DNA of 5,614 nucleotides from Campylobacterota bacterium (GTDB lineage: Bacteria; Campylobacterota; Campylobacteria; Campylobacterales; Sulfurovaceae). The notes under the pieces were generated by a model. That model was given only the letters and a program-made list of their open reading frames with translations, was not told the DNA's origin and ran no database searches. The DNA lies in contig JAADEQ010000076.1 of NCBI GenBank assembly GCA_013153345.1, positions 1 to 5,614 of the forward strand, read 5' to 3'. Both the position numbers and the translations under genes were made by a program. This document shows positions 1 through 5,614 of this stretch, in pieces (position 1 is the first letter of the stretch; every line of letters starts with the position of its first letter).

Positions 1-263
1 CTCTCAAGCCTTTTTATCTCCTCATCCAACATATCTTCTTGATAAGTCATCATCATCTCTGCACTAATTACAAATGGAGCAGCTTGAATCTGCTTTAATT
101 TTGCAATCTCCTCACTAACATCAGCCCCTTCAATGGTAATAATCATCTTCCCTTTCTCTTTATCACCAAAATGGTATTCACAAATCCCACTCTCTTCACA
201 CCACTTCTTTACTCTATCATAGTGGTTAGGGTTACACTGAATCACAATACTTGATACATTCAT
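1..263 (-). CDS. napD: NapD, cytoplasmic chaperone for NapA (3' end off window)
   Basis: NapD binds the twin-arginine signal peptide of NapA and holds back export until the cofactors are inserted. Translating from the ATG at 263 gives 87 open codons to the window edge, starting MNVSSIVIQCNP. This matches the NapD N-terminal strand (SSIVVQ-type). Further on come MIITIEG (40-46), the helix EEIAKLKQI (51-59) and VISAEMMMTYQED (65-77). This is a beta-alpha-beta/beta-alpha-beta ferredoxin-like layout, with the conserved tail seen in other NapD proteins. Typical NapD lengths of about 90-115 residues imply that only the C-terminal end is missing. AAGGAG (276-271) precedes the start by 7 nt, and the start shares one base with the napL stop. 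Three cysteines (10, 22, 28) are present with no evident cofactor pattern. Confidence 0.92.
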   Translation of the reverse strand, partial: MNVSSIVIQCNPNHYDRVKKWCEESGICEYHFGDKEKGKMIITIEGADVSEEIAKLKQIQAAPFVISAEMMMTYQEDMLDEEIKRLE

Positions 264-1231
264 TACTTATCTCCTTTATCTAATTTCCACATCAATACAT
301 ACTCATCATCACTGGCACTAAATAGAGTATTTTTATCTTTATAGATAATATTATTTAAAGTGCTCTTTTGACCCTTAAGCAGATACTTAGTAGCTTTAGT
401 TGCTAAATCAATAATATAGATATTATTCTTCTCATCCAAAGCAAAAGCAGCCTCTTTAGCATCAGGACTTAGAGCAGTAGCATATACTAAAAATTTTGCT
501 TCAATATAATCACCCTTACCAGTTTTAATATTATACCAAGCACCTCTTCTATCTTGACCAGCACAACTTACCATATCCTTTTTTAAATCCACCCTATAGA
601 CATTATCCAAATTAAGCCCACTAAGACGCTTTAAAATCTTTCCATCTTTAGTTGATACAATATCAACCTCCCCACTCTCACAACTCACAGCAGCCAAACT
701 CCTATCTTCATTTAAAGCAAGGTCTGAAAATTTTGACTCAGTTAACTGCTCTTTATAAAGAAACTTCTTATTTTTCAAATCATACAAAGCCACCTCATTA
801 CTCAAAAACCCAAGCAAAATCTTATCTTTTGTAATAAACTTTGCCTCAATTATTGGAAGTTTATCATTCTCAGTAAAGATATCAATTGTCTTATTATTCT
901 CATGAATCCTTAAATCAGAATAACCCCCCACTCCACTATCACTAACTAATAGATATCTTCCATCTAAATAATCAACACTTGAGACTCTAGTATCTATAAT
1001 ATCTCCCATAAAATCTTTAATTTTTGGAACCTGCACAATCTTTACAAACTTCTTATCTTTATAATCATACACCATCATCTTTCCACTATCAGTTCCAATA
1101 ACTAGCTGGTTCTCTTTGCCCAACGCAATATCTTTTGCTAATCCATCAACTTTAATCGTCAAAAATGGGGTAATATCTTTAGCTCCTAAATAAGAGAAAA
1201 GAAACAATAAAAATAGTAAAACTATTCTCAT
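263..1231 (-). CDS. napL: NapL-like exported beta-propeller protein
   Basis: The 322-residue product matches in position and type the NapL proteins of Campylobacterota nap clusters, which are periplasmic WD40-like proteins of unresolved function. A Sec signal peptide is clear (MRIVLLFLLFLFSYLGA, likely cut near residue 17). The rest is made of about seven repeats of roughly 36-40 residues, at approximately 30-68, 82-119, 126-163, 168-203, 210-245, 249-286 and 290-317. Each has small-residue turns followed by strands ending like VYDYK, ALYDLK, YIIDL or LMWKL, which suggests a seven-bladed propeller. Two cysteines (184 and 223) sit in adjacent blades 4 and 5 in similar V-S-C contexts. No haem or metal motif is visible. 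The start is supported by GAGGAG (1242-1237) with 5 nt spacing and the ATGA overlap. The end shares one base with napD (TAATG). Confidence 0.85.
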   Translation of the reverse strand: MRIVLLFLLFLFSYLGAKDITPFLTIKVDGLAKDIALGKENQLVIGTDSGKMMVYDYKDKKFVKIVQVPKIKDFMGDIIDTRVSSVDYLDGRYLLVSDSGVGGYSDLRIHENNKTIDIFTENDKLPIIEAKFITKDKILLGFLSNEVALYDLKNKKFLYKEQLTESKFSDLALNEDRSLAAVSCESGEVDIVSTKDGKILKRLSGLNLDNVYRVDLKKDMVSCAGQDRRGAWYNIKTGKGDYIEAKFLVYATALSPDAKEAAFALDEKNNIYIIDLATKATKYLLKGQKSTLNNIIYKDKNTLFSASDDEYVLMWKLDKGDK

Positions 1232-1593
1232 CCTCTCTCCTCTATTAACTTATCTATTAGCCTCATCACCTTTAACCCAATCTCCTCTTCATTAAGCTCA
1301 CTCTTTACACCATATAAATCCTCTTCAGCAACCAAAAAATTCTCAAAACTGCTATCTTTATCTAAAGAGTTATATAGAGCCTCCAAATTCTCTTTTCCCA
1401 ATGCATCTACTGCTCTTTGAGTAATATATACTAAGTAGTTATACTCTGCTGGGTCAAATACATCATTCTCTTCATCATCAAAATCTTCATAGTTTTCATC
1501 TACCACAACAAAATATCTTAACTCATCAATAAAATCATCTTTATCAACTTTTGAATATATATTTGGAAAATCTTTCTCTAAATCTATCTTCAT
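1228..1593 (-). CDS. unrecognised acidic 121-residue protein within the nap operon
   Basis: I do not recognise this family. The product is small and very acidic: 35 Asp/Glu against 13 Lys/Arg, with a dense acidic run at about residues 32-50 (FDDEEND). It has no Cys, His or Trp, and no signal peptide or membrane segment, so a cytoplasmic, cofactor-free protein is likely. It begins with a charged region, then a hydrophobic strand-like YFVVV (27-31), the acidic run, YNYLVYITQRAVDAL (51-65), and ends in a probable helix (about 101-120). The gene looks real: AAGGAG at 1603-1598 lies 4 nt before the ATG, the gap to napF is 9 nt, and its TGA overlaps the napL ATG. From position alone it may assist NapA, NapF or NapL biogenesis. 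The size resembles small Nap or Tat-enzyme chaperones, but no motif proves this, and NapD is separately present downstream. Confidence 0.85.
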   Translation of the reverse strand: MKIDLEKDFPNIYSKVDKDDFIDELRYFVVVDENYEDFDDEENDVFDPAEYNYLVYITQRAVDALGKENLEALYNSLDKDSSFENFLVAEEDLYGVKSELNEEEIGLKVMRLIDKLIEERG

Positions 1594-1602
1594 AACTCTC
1601 CT

Positions 1603-2103
1603 TTATTTTATAATAAACTCAATTGCTTTTGTAGGGCACCTACTCAAACAAAAACCACATGCAGTACACTTTTCAATATCAATAATGGGCTCAAACATCC
1701 CCTTAAATAAAATTGCATTATCAATACATGGCTCTTTACACGAAAAACAGACATTTTTATTATGGGAAAGACATAAATCTTTATTTATATAAAAGGTTGC
1801 ATTAATCTTCTCCTCTCCCTCCTCAATCGATAACACTCCTTTTTGACAGGCAATAGCACACTCTTGACAAAAAGTGCAACCAGAGCTTTGCAAATTTAAA
1901 ATGGGAGTCCCTTTCGCCTCAATTATTATAATATTCTCCTCACAAACCTTAGCACAACTCTTTTGCTCACACTCTATACACTCTTTATCAAAAAGACTAT
2001 AATCTTTAACATAAGGGGGTCTAATATAAAGAGGAGAGCTACTCTTCTCCTCTTTAATTGCAGGCTCAACTAACCTCTTAAAAAAATCTCTTCTACTACT
2101 CAC
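1603..2103 (-). CDS. napF: NapF, ferredoxin-type maturation protein for NapA
   Basis: NapF is a cytoplasmic iron-sulfur protein thought to help load or activate the Fe-S centre of NapA before export. It has also been linked to the cytoplasmic side of NapH. The 166-residue product carries sixteen cysteines in four cluster motifs: C42/45/50/54, C76/79/82/86, C111/119/122/126 and C146/149/152/156, the last followed by Pro as in classic bacterial ferredoxins. The N-terminus SSRRDFFKRL resembles a Tat motif, but no hydrophobic h-region follows (acidic and basic residues from 14-20), so export is not predicted. The start is GTG at 2103. The preceding codon is the in-frame napB stop, so no earlier start is possible, and no Met lies between it and the first cysteine motif. 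Length and position after napB match NapF of Campylobacterota. Confidence 0.93.
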   Translation of the reverse strand: MSSRRDFFKRLVEPAIKEEKSSSPLYIRPPYVKDYSLFDKECIECEQKSCAKVCEENIIIIEAKGTPILNLQSSGCTFCQECAIACQKGVLSIEEGEEKINATFYINKDLCLSHNKNVCFSCKEPCIDNAILFKGMFEPIIDIEKCTACGFCLSRCPTKAIEFIIK

Positions 2104-2703
2104 TTACTTTACACCCTCAGTAATTACATCAATTAAATTAGACTTAGATTTTAACTTCTCATCTTTAAAATCTGGTTTAAAGTTATTTTGAACTAATGGC
2201 TTAACATTTGCTTGAGGAACATGACACTGCGTACAATTAAATCTTGCTGGACTCAACTTCTTAAGTTTTTTAAACTTAGCAATTGTAATATCAGCTGTAT
2301 TTTTAACCTCTTTTCCATCTTTTATAATCTTTCCATCTTTACTTAGCTTTGTATCTGGTCTAAAATCTACAAAGTGAGATGGCGGAATTGGAGTTGCCCC
2401 CATACTCTTTGCCACATCTGGCATATGACATGTTAAACATTGGTTATTATTTTTTGTAATTGGAACTAACCCTTCAATACTATGAGGAATTAATGGAGGG
2501 GCATTTACATAACTTCTCTCAAACTTTTGCGCTTGCCCCGGAGCTGCTGCATCAAATTTTGCATCAACTGGAGCAACATTCTCTTCACTAAATAGAGCTG
2601 TCTTTCTAAGCCCAAGCTCCTCTTCTGAAATAACCTTTTGAGCCCCATAGGTAGTTACTGCTAAAAGTGAAACTACCGCTAGTGATAATATTGTTTTTCT
2701 CAT
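2104..2703 (-). CDS. napB: NapB, periplasmic di-haem cytochrome c subunit of nitrate reductase
   Basis: NapB is the small electron-transfer subunit that accepts electrons from the quinol dehydrogenase and delivers them to NapA. The 199-residue product has an N-terminal Sec signal (MRKTILSLAVVSLLAV, probable cleavage near YGA-Q at about residue 21). It has exactly two haem c attachment motifs, CLTCH (89-93) and CTQCH (157-161). His74 in PPLIPHS and His110 in PPSHF match the conserved distal ligands of the NapB family, giving bis-His haems. A lysine-rich segment with a six-residue repeat (DGKIIK/DGKEVK, about 123-134) lies between the second distal His and the second haem. The start is well supported: AAGGAG at 2714-2709 with 5 nt spacing, and an ATGA overlap with napH. 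The stop TAA directly abuts the napF GTG in the same frame. Confidence 0.97.
   Translation of the reverse strand: MRKTILSLAVVSLLAVTTYGAQKVISEEELGLRKTALFSEENVAPVDAKFDAAAPGQAQKFERSYVNAPPLIPHSIEGLVPITKNNNQCLTCHMPDVAKSMGATPIPPSHFVDFRPDTKLSKDGKIIKDGKEVKNTADITIAKFKKLKKLSPARFNCTQCHVPQANVKPLVQNNFKPDFKDEKLKSKSNLIDVITEGVK
2114..2118 (-). promoter_or_regulatory. probable napF ribosome binding site, long spacing
   Basis: The minus strand reads GAGGG, then 10 nt including the napB stop TAA, then the GTG start at 2103. The purine run lies in the codons for Thr-Glu-Gly near the end of NapB. The spacing is longer than at the other genes here and the start codon is GTG, so napF may be translated less than napB or depend on termination of napB translation. 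Confidence 0.45.
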
Positions 2704-3521
2704 TTTGACTCCTTACTCTCTTTTATAAACTTACCTAAACTAAACTCTAATGCATCATCATTACACACATCTATACATCTACCACAATTAGTACACTCAA
2801 TATCATTAACACTAATACTCTTTTTTCCTATCATATGCAACACTTGAGACTCTGGACAAACCTCTTTACACTTCATACATAAAGTGCACTTCTCTCTTGT
2901 ATGCTTTACTCTAAGCAAAGAGTATTTCCCAATAATTGAGTATACCCCTCCAAGTGGACAGATGTGACCACACCAACCATTTTTTACCACAAATAGATCA
3001 AACAAAAAGATTGCAATAATAAGCCCAATTCCTGCACCAATTCCAAAAATTACATTTCTATTTAAAATAGAGATTGGACTAACAACCTCAAAGGCTGCAA
3101 GCCCAGTGATTGCTGAGACAATTAGTGCAATTACTATCATATAGTAACGTATATTTCTGCTAATCCAAACTTTTCTCTCAATCTTATCAATTAAAAGTTT
3201 TCTTCTAAGCCAAGCTGCTGCATCTGTTACCATATTTACTGGACAAACCCAGCTACAAAAAGCCCTTCCCCCAAAAATTCCATAAAATAGGGTAATAAGG
3301 AGTGCTCCAACTAAAATATTAACCCCCACAATCGCCCCAGTCGCAAGAATCTGCAAAAGAGCAAATGGGTCACTTAGTGGGATTTTTCCAAAAAGTAAAG
3401 AGGTAGAGATATCTCCTTGTAAGATACTCCACCCCCAAGCATTCCCAGCAAAATATAAAAAGAGCAGACCAAGCTGAGAGATTCTTCTTAAAATCAGATA
3501 TTTATAGTTTGAAAATTTCAT
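2700..3521 (-). CDS. napH: NapH, membrane-bound ferredoxin-type quinol dehydrogenase subunit
   Basis: NapH is an inner-membrane protein that, with NapG, oxidises menaquinol and feeds electrons to the periplasmic reductase. I chose the ATG at 3521, which gives 273 residues. It lies 1 nt after the napG stop with TTGGAG 7 nt upstream, and MKFSNYKYLILRR resembles a normal NapH start. The in-frame ATG at 3545 would add eight residues and overlap napG. Four hydrophobic segments are visible (about residues 13-33, 57-82, 126-147 and 157-178). Two CxxxCP motifs (CSWVCP 89-94, CGHICP 184-189) follow membrane segments 2 and 4 and are characteristic of the NapH/CcoG-like family. The cytoplasmic C-terminus carries two [4Fe-4S] motifs, C212/215/218/222 and C243/246/249/253. 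The final TGA overlaps the napB ATG (ATGA). Confidence 0.96.
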   Translation of the reverse strand: MKFSNYKYLILRRISQLGLLFLYFAGNAWGWSILQGDISTSLLFGKIPLSDPFALLQILATGAIVGVNILVGALLITLFYGIFGGRAFCSWVCPVNMVTDAAAWLRRKLLIDKIERKVWISRNIRYYMIVIALIVSAITGLAAFEVVSPISILNRNVIFGIGAGIGLIIAIFLFDLFVVKNGWCGHICPLGGVYSIIGKYSLLRVKHTREKCTLCMKCKEVCPESQVLHMIGKKSISVNDIECTNCGRCIDVCNDDALEFSLGKFIKESKESK

Positions 3522-3522
3522 C

Positions 3523-4377
3523 TTAATACTCCAATAAATTACCACTATTTAAGTAGTCTTCAGCTTTTTTCTTGCTACGCTCAGTCTGAGTTGTGACACT
3601 ATTGATATCAACATCTTTAACTCTTTGCTGGTCTGCTTTATCCCATCCTTTAACATAGTGGTCTCCAACTTTTCCAAGGGCAACATCAGTTGGAAGCACA
3701 AAAATAGCTGGCTTTTCAGTTACACAAGCCTTCTCACACAATCCACAACCAGTGCAAACATCAACATTAACAACAGGCTTTAAAAATGCATGTTTTCCAG
3801 TTCTGCTATTTCTATCATATACTAGCTTAATTGCTTCATCAAGCAAAGGGCAAGCACGATAGCAAGCATCACACTGCAATCCCCAAAAGGCAATGCAAGA
3901 GCTCACATCAACAACAGCAACTCCCATCTTCATAAGTCTAATATCAAGCTCACCCTTCTCATTGGTAACCTTTTTAATATCTAAAGCTCCACTTGGACAA
4001 GCTGGGACGCAAGGGATATCCTCACACATATAACAAGGAACATCTCGAGGGATGAAAAATGGCGTTCCAATTGTTACATCATCTTGAGCCTTAGCCATCT
4101 TTAAAGTCCCAGGTGTAAGCTTATTACCCTCTTTATCTAAGTTTTGAGGACGATTATAACAAGCCTCTGCACAAAGCCCACACTTAATACAGGTCTTTAA
4201 AAAATCACTCTCTGGCAAAGCTGCTGGAGGTCTAAGAGTTAATGGACTACTTTTTGCCTTAGAGGTATATCCAGCCCAAAGCAATACTCCCATAGCTCCA
4301 AGCCCAACATTGTGGGCTAGATTTGTAAAAAATCTTCTTCGTGGAGTAATTTTATCTTTTGTTCCCTTTTGTCCCAT
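3523..4377 (-). CDS. napG: NapG, Tat-exported ferredoxin-type subunit of the NapGH quinol dehydrogenase
   Basis: NapG is a periplasmic four-cluster ferredoxin that works with membrane-bound NapH to pass electrons from quinol towards NapB/NapA. The 284-residue product starts with a twin-arginine signal (TPRRRFF, residues 11-17) followed by a hydrophobic stretch (about 24-37), consistent with Tat export of a cofactor-loaded protein. Sixteen cysteines form four cluster motifs: C63/66/69/73, C115/118/123/127, C161/169/172/176 and C208/211/214/218. The third has a long C-x7-C spacing. There are no other cysteines. The C-terminus is a charged tail (about 243-284). The ATG is preceded by a modest AAGG (4388-4385) that overlaps the napA stop, with 7 nt spacing. 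NapH starts 1 nt after the napG stop. DmsB/NrfC-like ferredoxins are the alternative family, but the neighbours and the pattern fit NapG. Confidence 0.96.
   Translation of the reverse strand: MGQKGTKDKITPRRRFFTNLAHNVGLGAMGVLLWAGYTSKAKSSPLTLRPPAALPESDFLKTCIKCGLCAEACYNRPQNLDKEGNKLTPGTLKMAKAQDDVTIGTPFFIPRDVPCYMCEDIPCVPACPSGALDIKKVTNEKGELDIRLMKMGVAVVDVSSCIAFWGLQCDACYRACPLLDEAIKLVYDRNSRTGKHAFLKPVVNVDVCTGCGLCEKACVTEKPAIFVLPTDVALGKVGDHYVKGWDKADQQRVKDVDINSVTTQTERSKKKAEDYLNSGNLLEY
3529..3534 (-). promoter_or_regulatory. napH ribosome binding site (decides the start)
   Basis: The minus strand reads TTGGAG, then 7 nt, then ATG at 3521-3519. The site sits in the last codons of napG (Leu-Glu-Tyr-stop). 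It supports the 3521 start over the longer start at 3545, for which the window shows no comparable spaced purine-rich site. The location predicts that ribosomes finishing napG start napH directly. Confidence 0.75.
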
Positions 4378-4386
4378 ATCTTAACC

Positions 4387-5614
4387 TTAAGCTTTATAGA
4401 TTTTTACTGCACACTTCTTATAGTCTGTTTGCTTACTCATTGGACAAGTTGCATCTAGACAAACTTTATTAATAAATACTCTCTCATCAAACCAAGGTAC
4501 AAATACAAGACCGCGCGGAGGTCTATTTCTTCCTCTAGTCTCAACTCTAGCTTTAACTTTTCCTCTTCTTGACTCAACCCAAACAAGCTCTCCTCTTTTA
4601 ACTCCATGCTTCTTAGCATCTTCTGGATGCATATAACAAAGCGCTTCTGGAACTGCACGGAAAAGCTCAGGCACTCTCATTGTCATTGTTCCACTATGCC
4701 AATGCTCAAGCACCCTTCCAGTACAAAGCCATGTATCATACTCATTATCTGGCATTTCTGGTGGGTCCATATATGGTCTTGCAAAGATTTTTGCTTTATT
4801 TTTTAATGACTCTTTCTTCTTATCTTTTACACCTCTTAAATCACCTTTTGGAAGCGATTTTGCAAGAGGTCCATAGAATGCAAACTCTCCACCAGTCTCT
4901 TTTGCAGCTTTTGCCGCATATGGGTCATATTTTACATTAAATCTCCATTGAGTCTCTTTACCATCAACAACTGGCCACTTAAGCCCTCTAACTTTATGAT
5001 AAACATCAAATGGAGCAAGGTCATGAGCATGTCCTCTACCAAACCAAGCATACTCTTCAAATAGATATTTATGGATAAAGAAGCCATACCCTTTCCACTC
5101 TTTTCCATCACTACCAATAACTTTTCTCTCATCACCTTTTGAATCACTATCATCAAAACCTTCAAGTAGTGGGTCATCAATAGTATACTTTTTAGCCTCT
5201 TCATTTGCAAATAAAATCTCATACATTGTGGTATCTTCACTATAACCCATCTTCTTAGCTGCTTCAATTACACTTGGAAGAGGTTTTTTTCTAGCACCAC
5301 TTGGAGCATACTCACCCCATACATCTTTTACCTTAAATCTCTTTGATAGCTCAACCCACTGCCAAGTATCACTCATCGCATTACCAACTGGCAATACTTG
5401 CTGTCTCCAGTGCTGAGTTCTTCTTTCTGCATTTCCATAAGCTCCCCACTTCTCATAAATCATCGCACTAGGAAGCACTAAATCTGCAACCATTGCTGAA
5501 ATTCCTGGATATGCATCTGATACTACAATAAAGTTATCCATCTCTCTTGCTGCTTTAATCCAGTGGTTAGCATTTGCAGAGTCTTGATATGGGTTACATA
5601 CATTTACCCATGCA
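4387..5614 (-). CDS. napA: periplasmic nitrate reductase catalytic subunit NapA (C-terminal part)
   Basis: NapA is the molybdenum bis-MGD and [4Fe-4S] subunit that reduces nitrate to nitrite in the periplasm with electrons from NapB. The frame stays open past the first internal Met (5541) to the window edge. The 24 upstream codons begin [14 protein letters not shown], so the gene is 5'-truncated by the window and not short. About 408 residues are visible, somewhat under half of a full NapA. Diagnostic C-terminal features are [13 protein letters not shown] (about fragment residues 299-311), the cofactor-binding domain stretch [20 protein letters not shown], and the terminal [12 protein letters not shown]. 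The Tat signal, the Fe-S cysteines and the Mo-ligand cysteine lie off the window. Compared with the enterobacterial protein as I recall it, two charged insertions are present (near [10 protein letters not shown] and [15 protein letters not shown]), as expected for the longer epsilon-type NapA. The gene ends TAA, 9 nt before napG. Confidence 0.97.
   Translation of the reverse strand, partial: AWVNVCNPYQDSANANHWIKAAREMDNFIVVSDAYPGISAMVADLVLPSAMIYEKWGAYGNAERRTQHWRQQVLPVGNAMSDTWQWVELSKRFKVKDVWGEYAPSGARKKPLPSVIEAAKKMGYSEDTTMYEILFANEEAKKYTIDDPLLEGFDDSDSKGDERKVIGSDGKEWKGYGFFIHKYLFEEYAWFGRGHAHDLAPFDVYHKVRGLKWPVVDGKETQWRFNVKYDPYAAKAAKETGGEFAFYGPLAKSLPKGDLRGVKDKKKESLKNKAKIFARPYMDPPEMPDNEYDTWLCTGRVLEHWHSGTMTMRVPELFRAVPEALCYMHPEDAKKHGVKRGELVWVESRRGKVKARVETRGRNRPPRGLVFVPWFDERVFINKVCLDATCPMSKQTDYKKCAVKIYKA

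Larger units (their letters stand above)
1..5614 (-). other. nap operon segment (napA-G-H-B-F-orf121-L-D)
   Basis: Eight consecutive minus-strand genes fill the window with junctions of +9, +1, -4, 0, +9, -4 and -1 nt. Seven are recognisable nap products, in the order typical of Campylobacterota periplasmic nitrate reductase clusters. The tight packing, with start and stop codons overlapping or abutting and Shine-Dalgarno sequences inside upstream genes, indicates one polycistronic transcript with translational coupling. No promoter is expected inside the window, since napA begins beyond position 5614. No terminator is visible, since napD runs off at position 1. There is no intergenic space long enough to hold other elements. 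Confidence 0.93.

Noticed and set aside
652..834. 60-codon plus-strand open frame opposite napL
   Set aside because: It is antisense to a well-supported gene, its translation is low-complexity and rich in Ser, Gln, His and Thr, and I saw no Shine-Dalgarno site or known motif. It is a shadow of AT-rich coding sequence.
4378..4400. Possible terminator or promoter between napA and napG
   Set aside because: The gap is only 9 nt, with no hairpin followed by a T-run and no room for a promoter. The short AAGCTT palindrome near the napA end is inside coding sequence and too small to matter.
4455..4658. 67-codon minus-strand frame inside napA
   Set aside because: It is out of phase with the NapA frame, whose translation over the same bases matches conserved family motifs. 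The alternative is Leu/Glu-rich with no recognisable content.
4606..4940. Two overlapping plus-strand open frames (4606-4806 and 4680-4940) opposite napA
   Set aside because: Both are antisense to conserved NapA coding sequence, overlap each other in different frames, and have compositions (rich in His, Leu, Tyr and Phe) typical of reverse-strand shadows.
4932..5267. 111-codon minus-strand frame inside napA
   Set aside because: It is out of phase with NapA. The translation is rich in Met, Leu and Lys with no motif, while the NapA frame here reads conserved stretches such as [12 protein letters not shown].
5539..5541. ATG at 5541 as the true start of a short NapA-like protein
   Set aside because: The frame stays open upstream to the window edge and encodes NapA-like sequence ([15 protein letters not shown]), so this is an internal methionine of a 5'-truncated gene.

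Overview
The window is a single, gap-free stretch of a periplasmic nitrate reductase (nap) operon. Every gene lies on the minus strand, so transcription runs from high to low coordinates. The gene order is napA (5' end off the window), napG, napH, napB, napF, an unnamed acidic 121-residue gene, napL and napD (3' end off the window). The order A-G-H-B-F-L-D, the lack of napC between these genes, the AT-rich coding sequence and the protein sequences all point to Campylobacterota (Epsilonproteobacteria), such as relatives of Sulfurimonas, Arcobacter, Wolinella or Campylobacter. The genus cannot be fixed from this window.

Layout, in the direction of transcription: NapA C-terminal part (5614-4387), 9 nt gap, NapG (4377-3523), 1 nt gap, NapH (3521-2700), 4 nt ATGA overlap, NapB (2703-2104), no gap (the stop codon directly abuts a GTG start in the same frame), NapF (2103-1603), 9 nt gap, acidic ORF (1593-1228), 4 nt ATGA overlap, NapL (1231-263), 1 nt TAATG overlap, NapD (263-1). 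No non-coding stretch exceeds 9 nt, and I see no promoter, terminator, RNA gene, mobile element or CRISPR. Most ribosome binding sites lie inside the end of the preceding gene, which suggests a translationally coupled polycistronic message.

How the genes work together: the NapG/NapH pair is expected to take electrons from menaquinol and pass them through iron-sulfur clusters to the di-haem cytochrome NapB and then to the molybdenum enzyme NapA, which reduces nitrate to nitrite in the periplasm. NapD and NapF are cytoplasmic factors for NapA maturation. NapL is an exported beta-propeller protein of unclear role. The acidic protein between NapF and NapL is the one gene I do not recognise. It is the best candidate here for an undescribed component, probably a cytoplasmic accessory to the Nap system judging only by its position.
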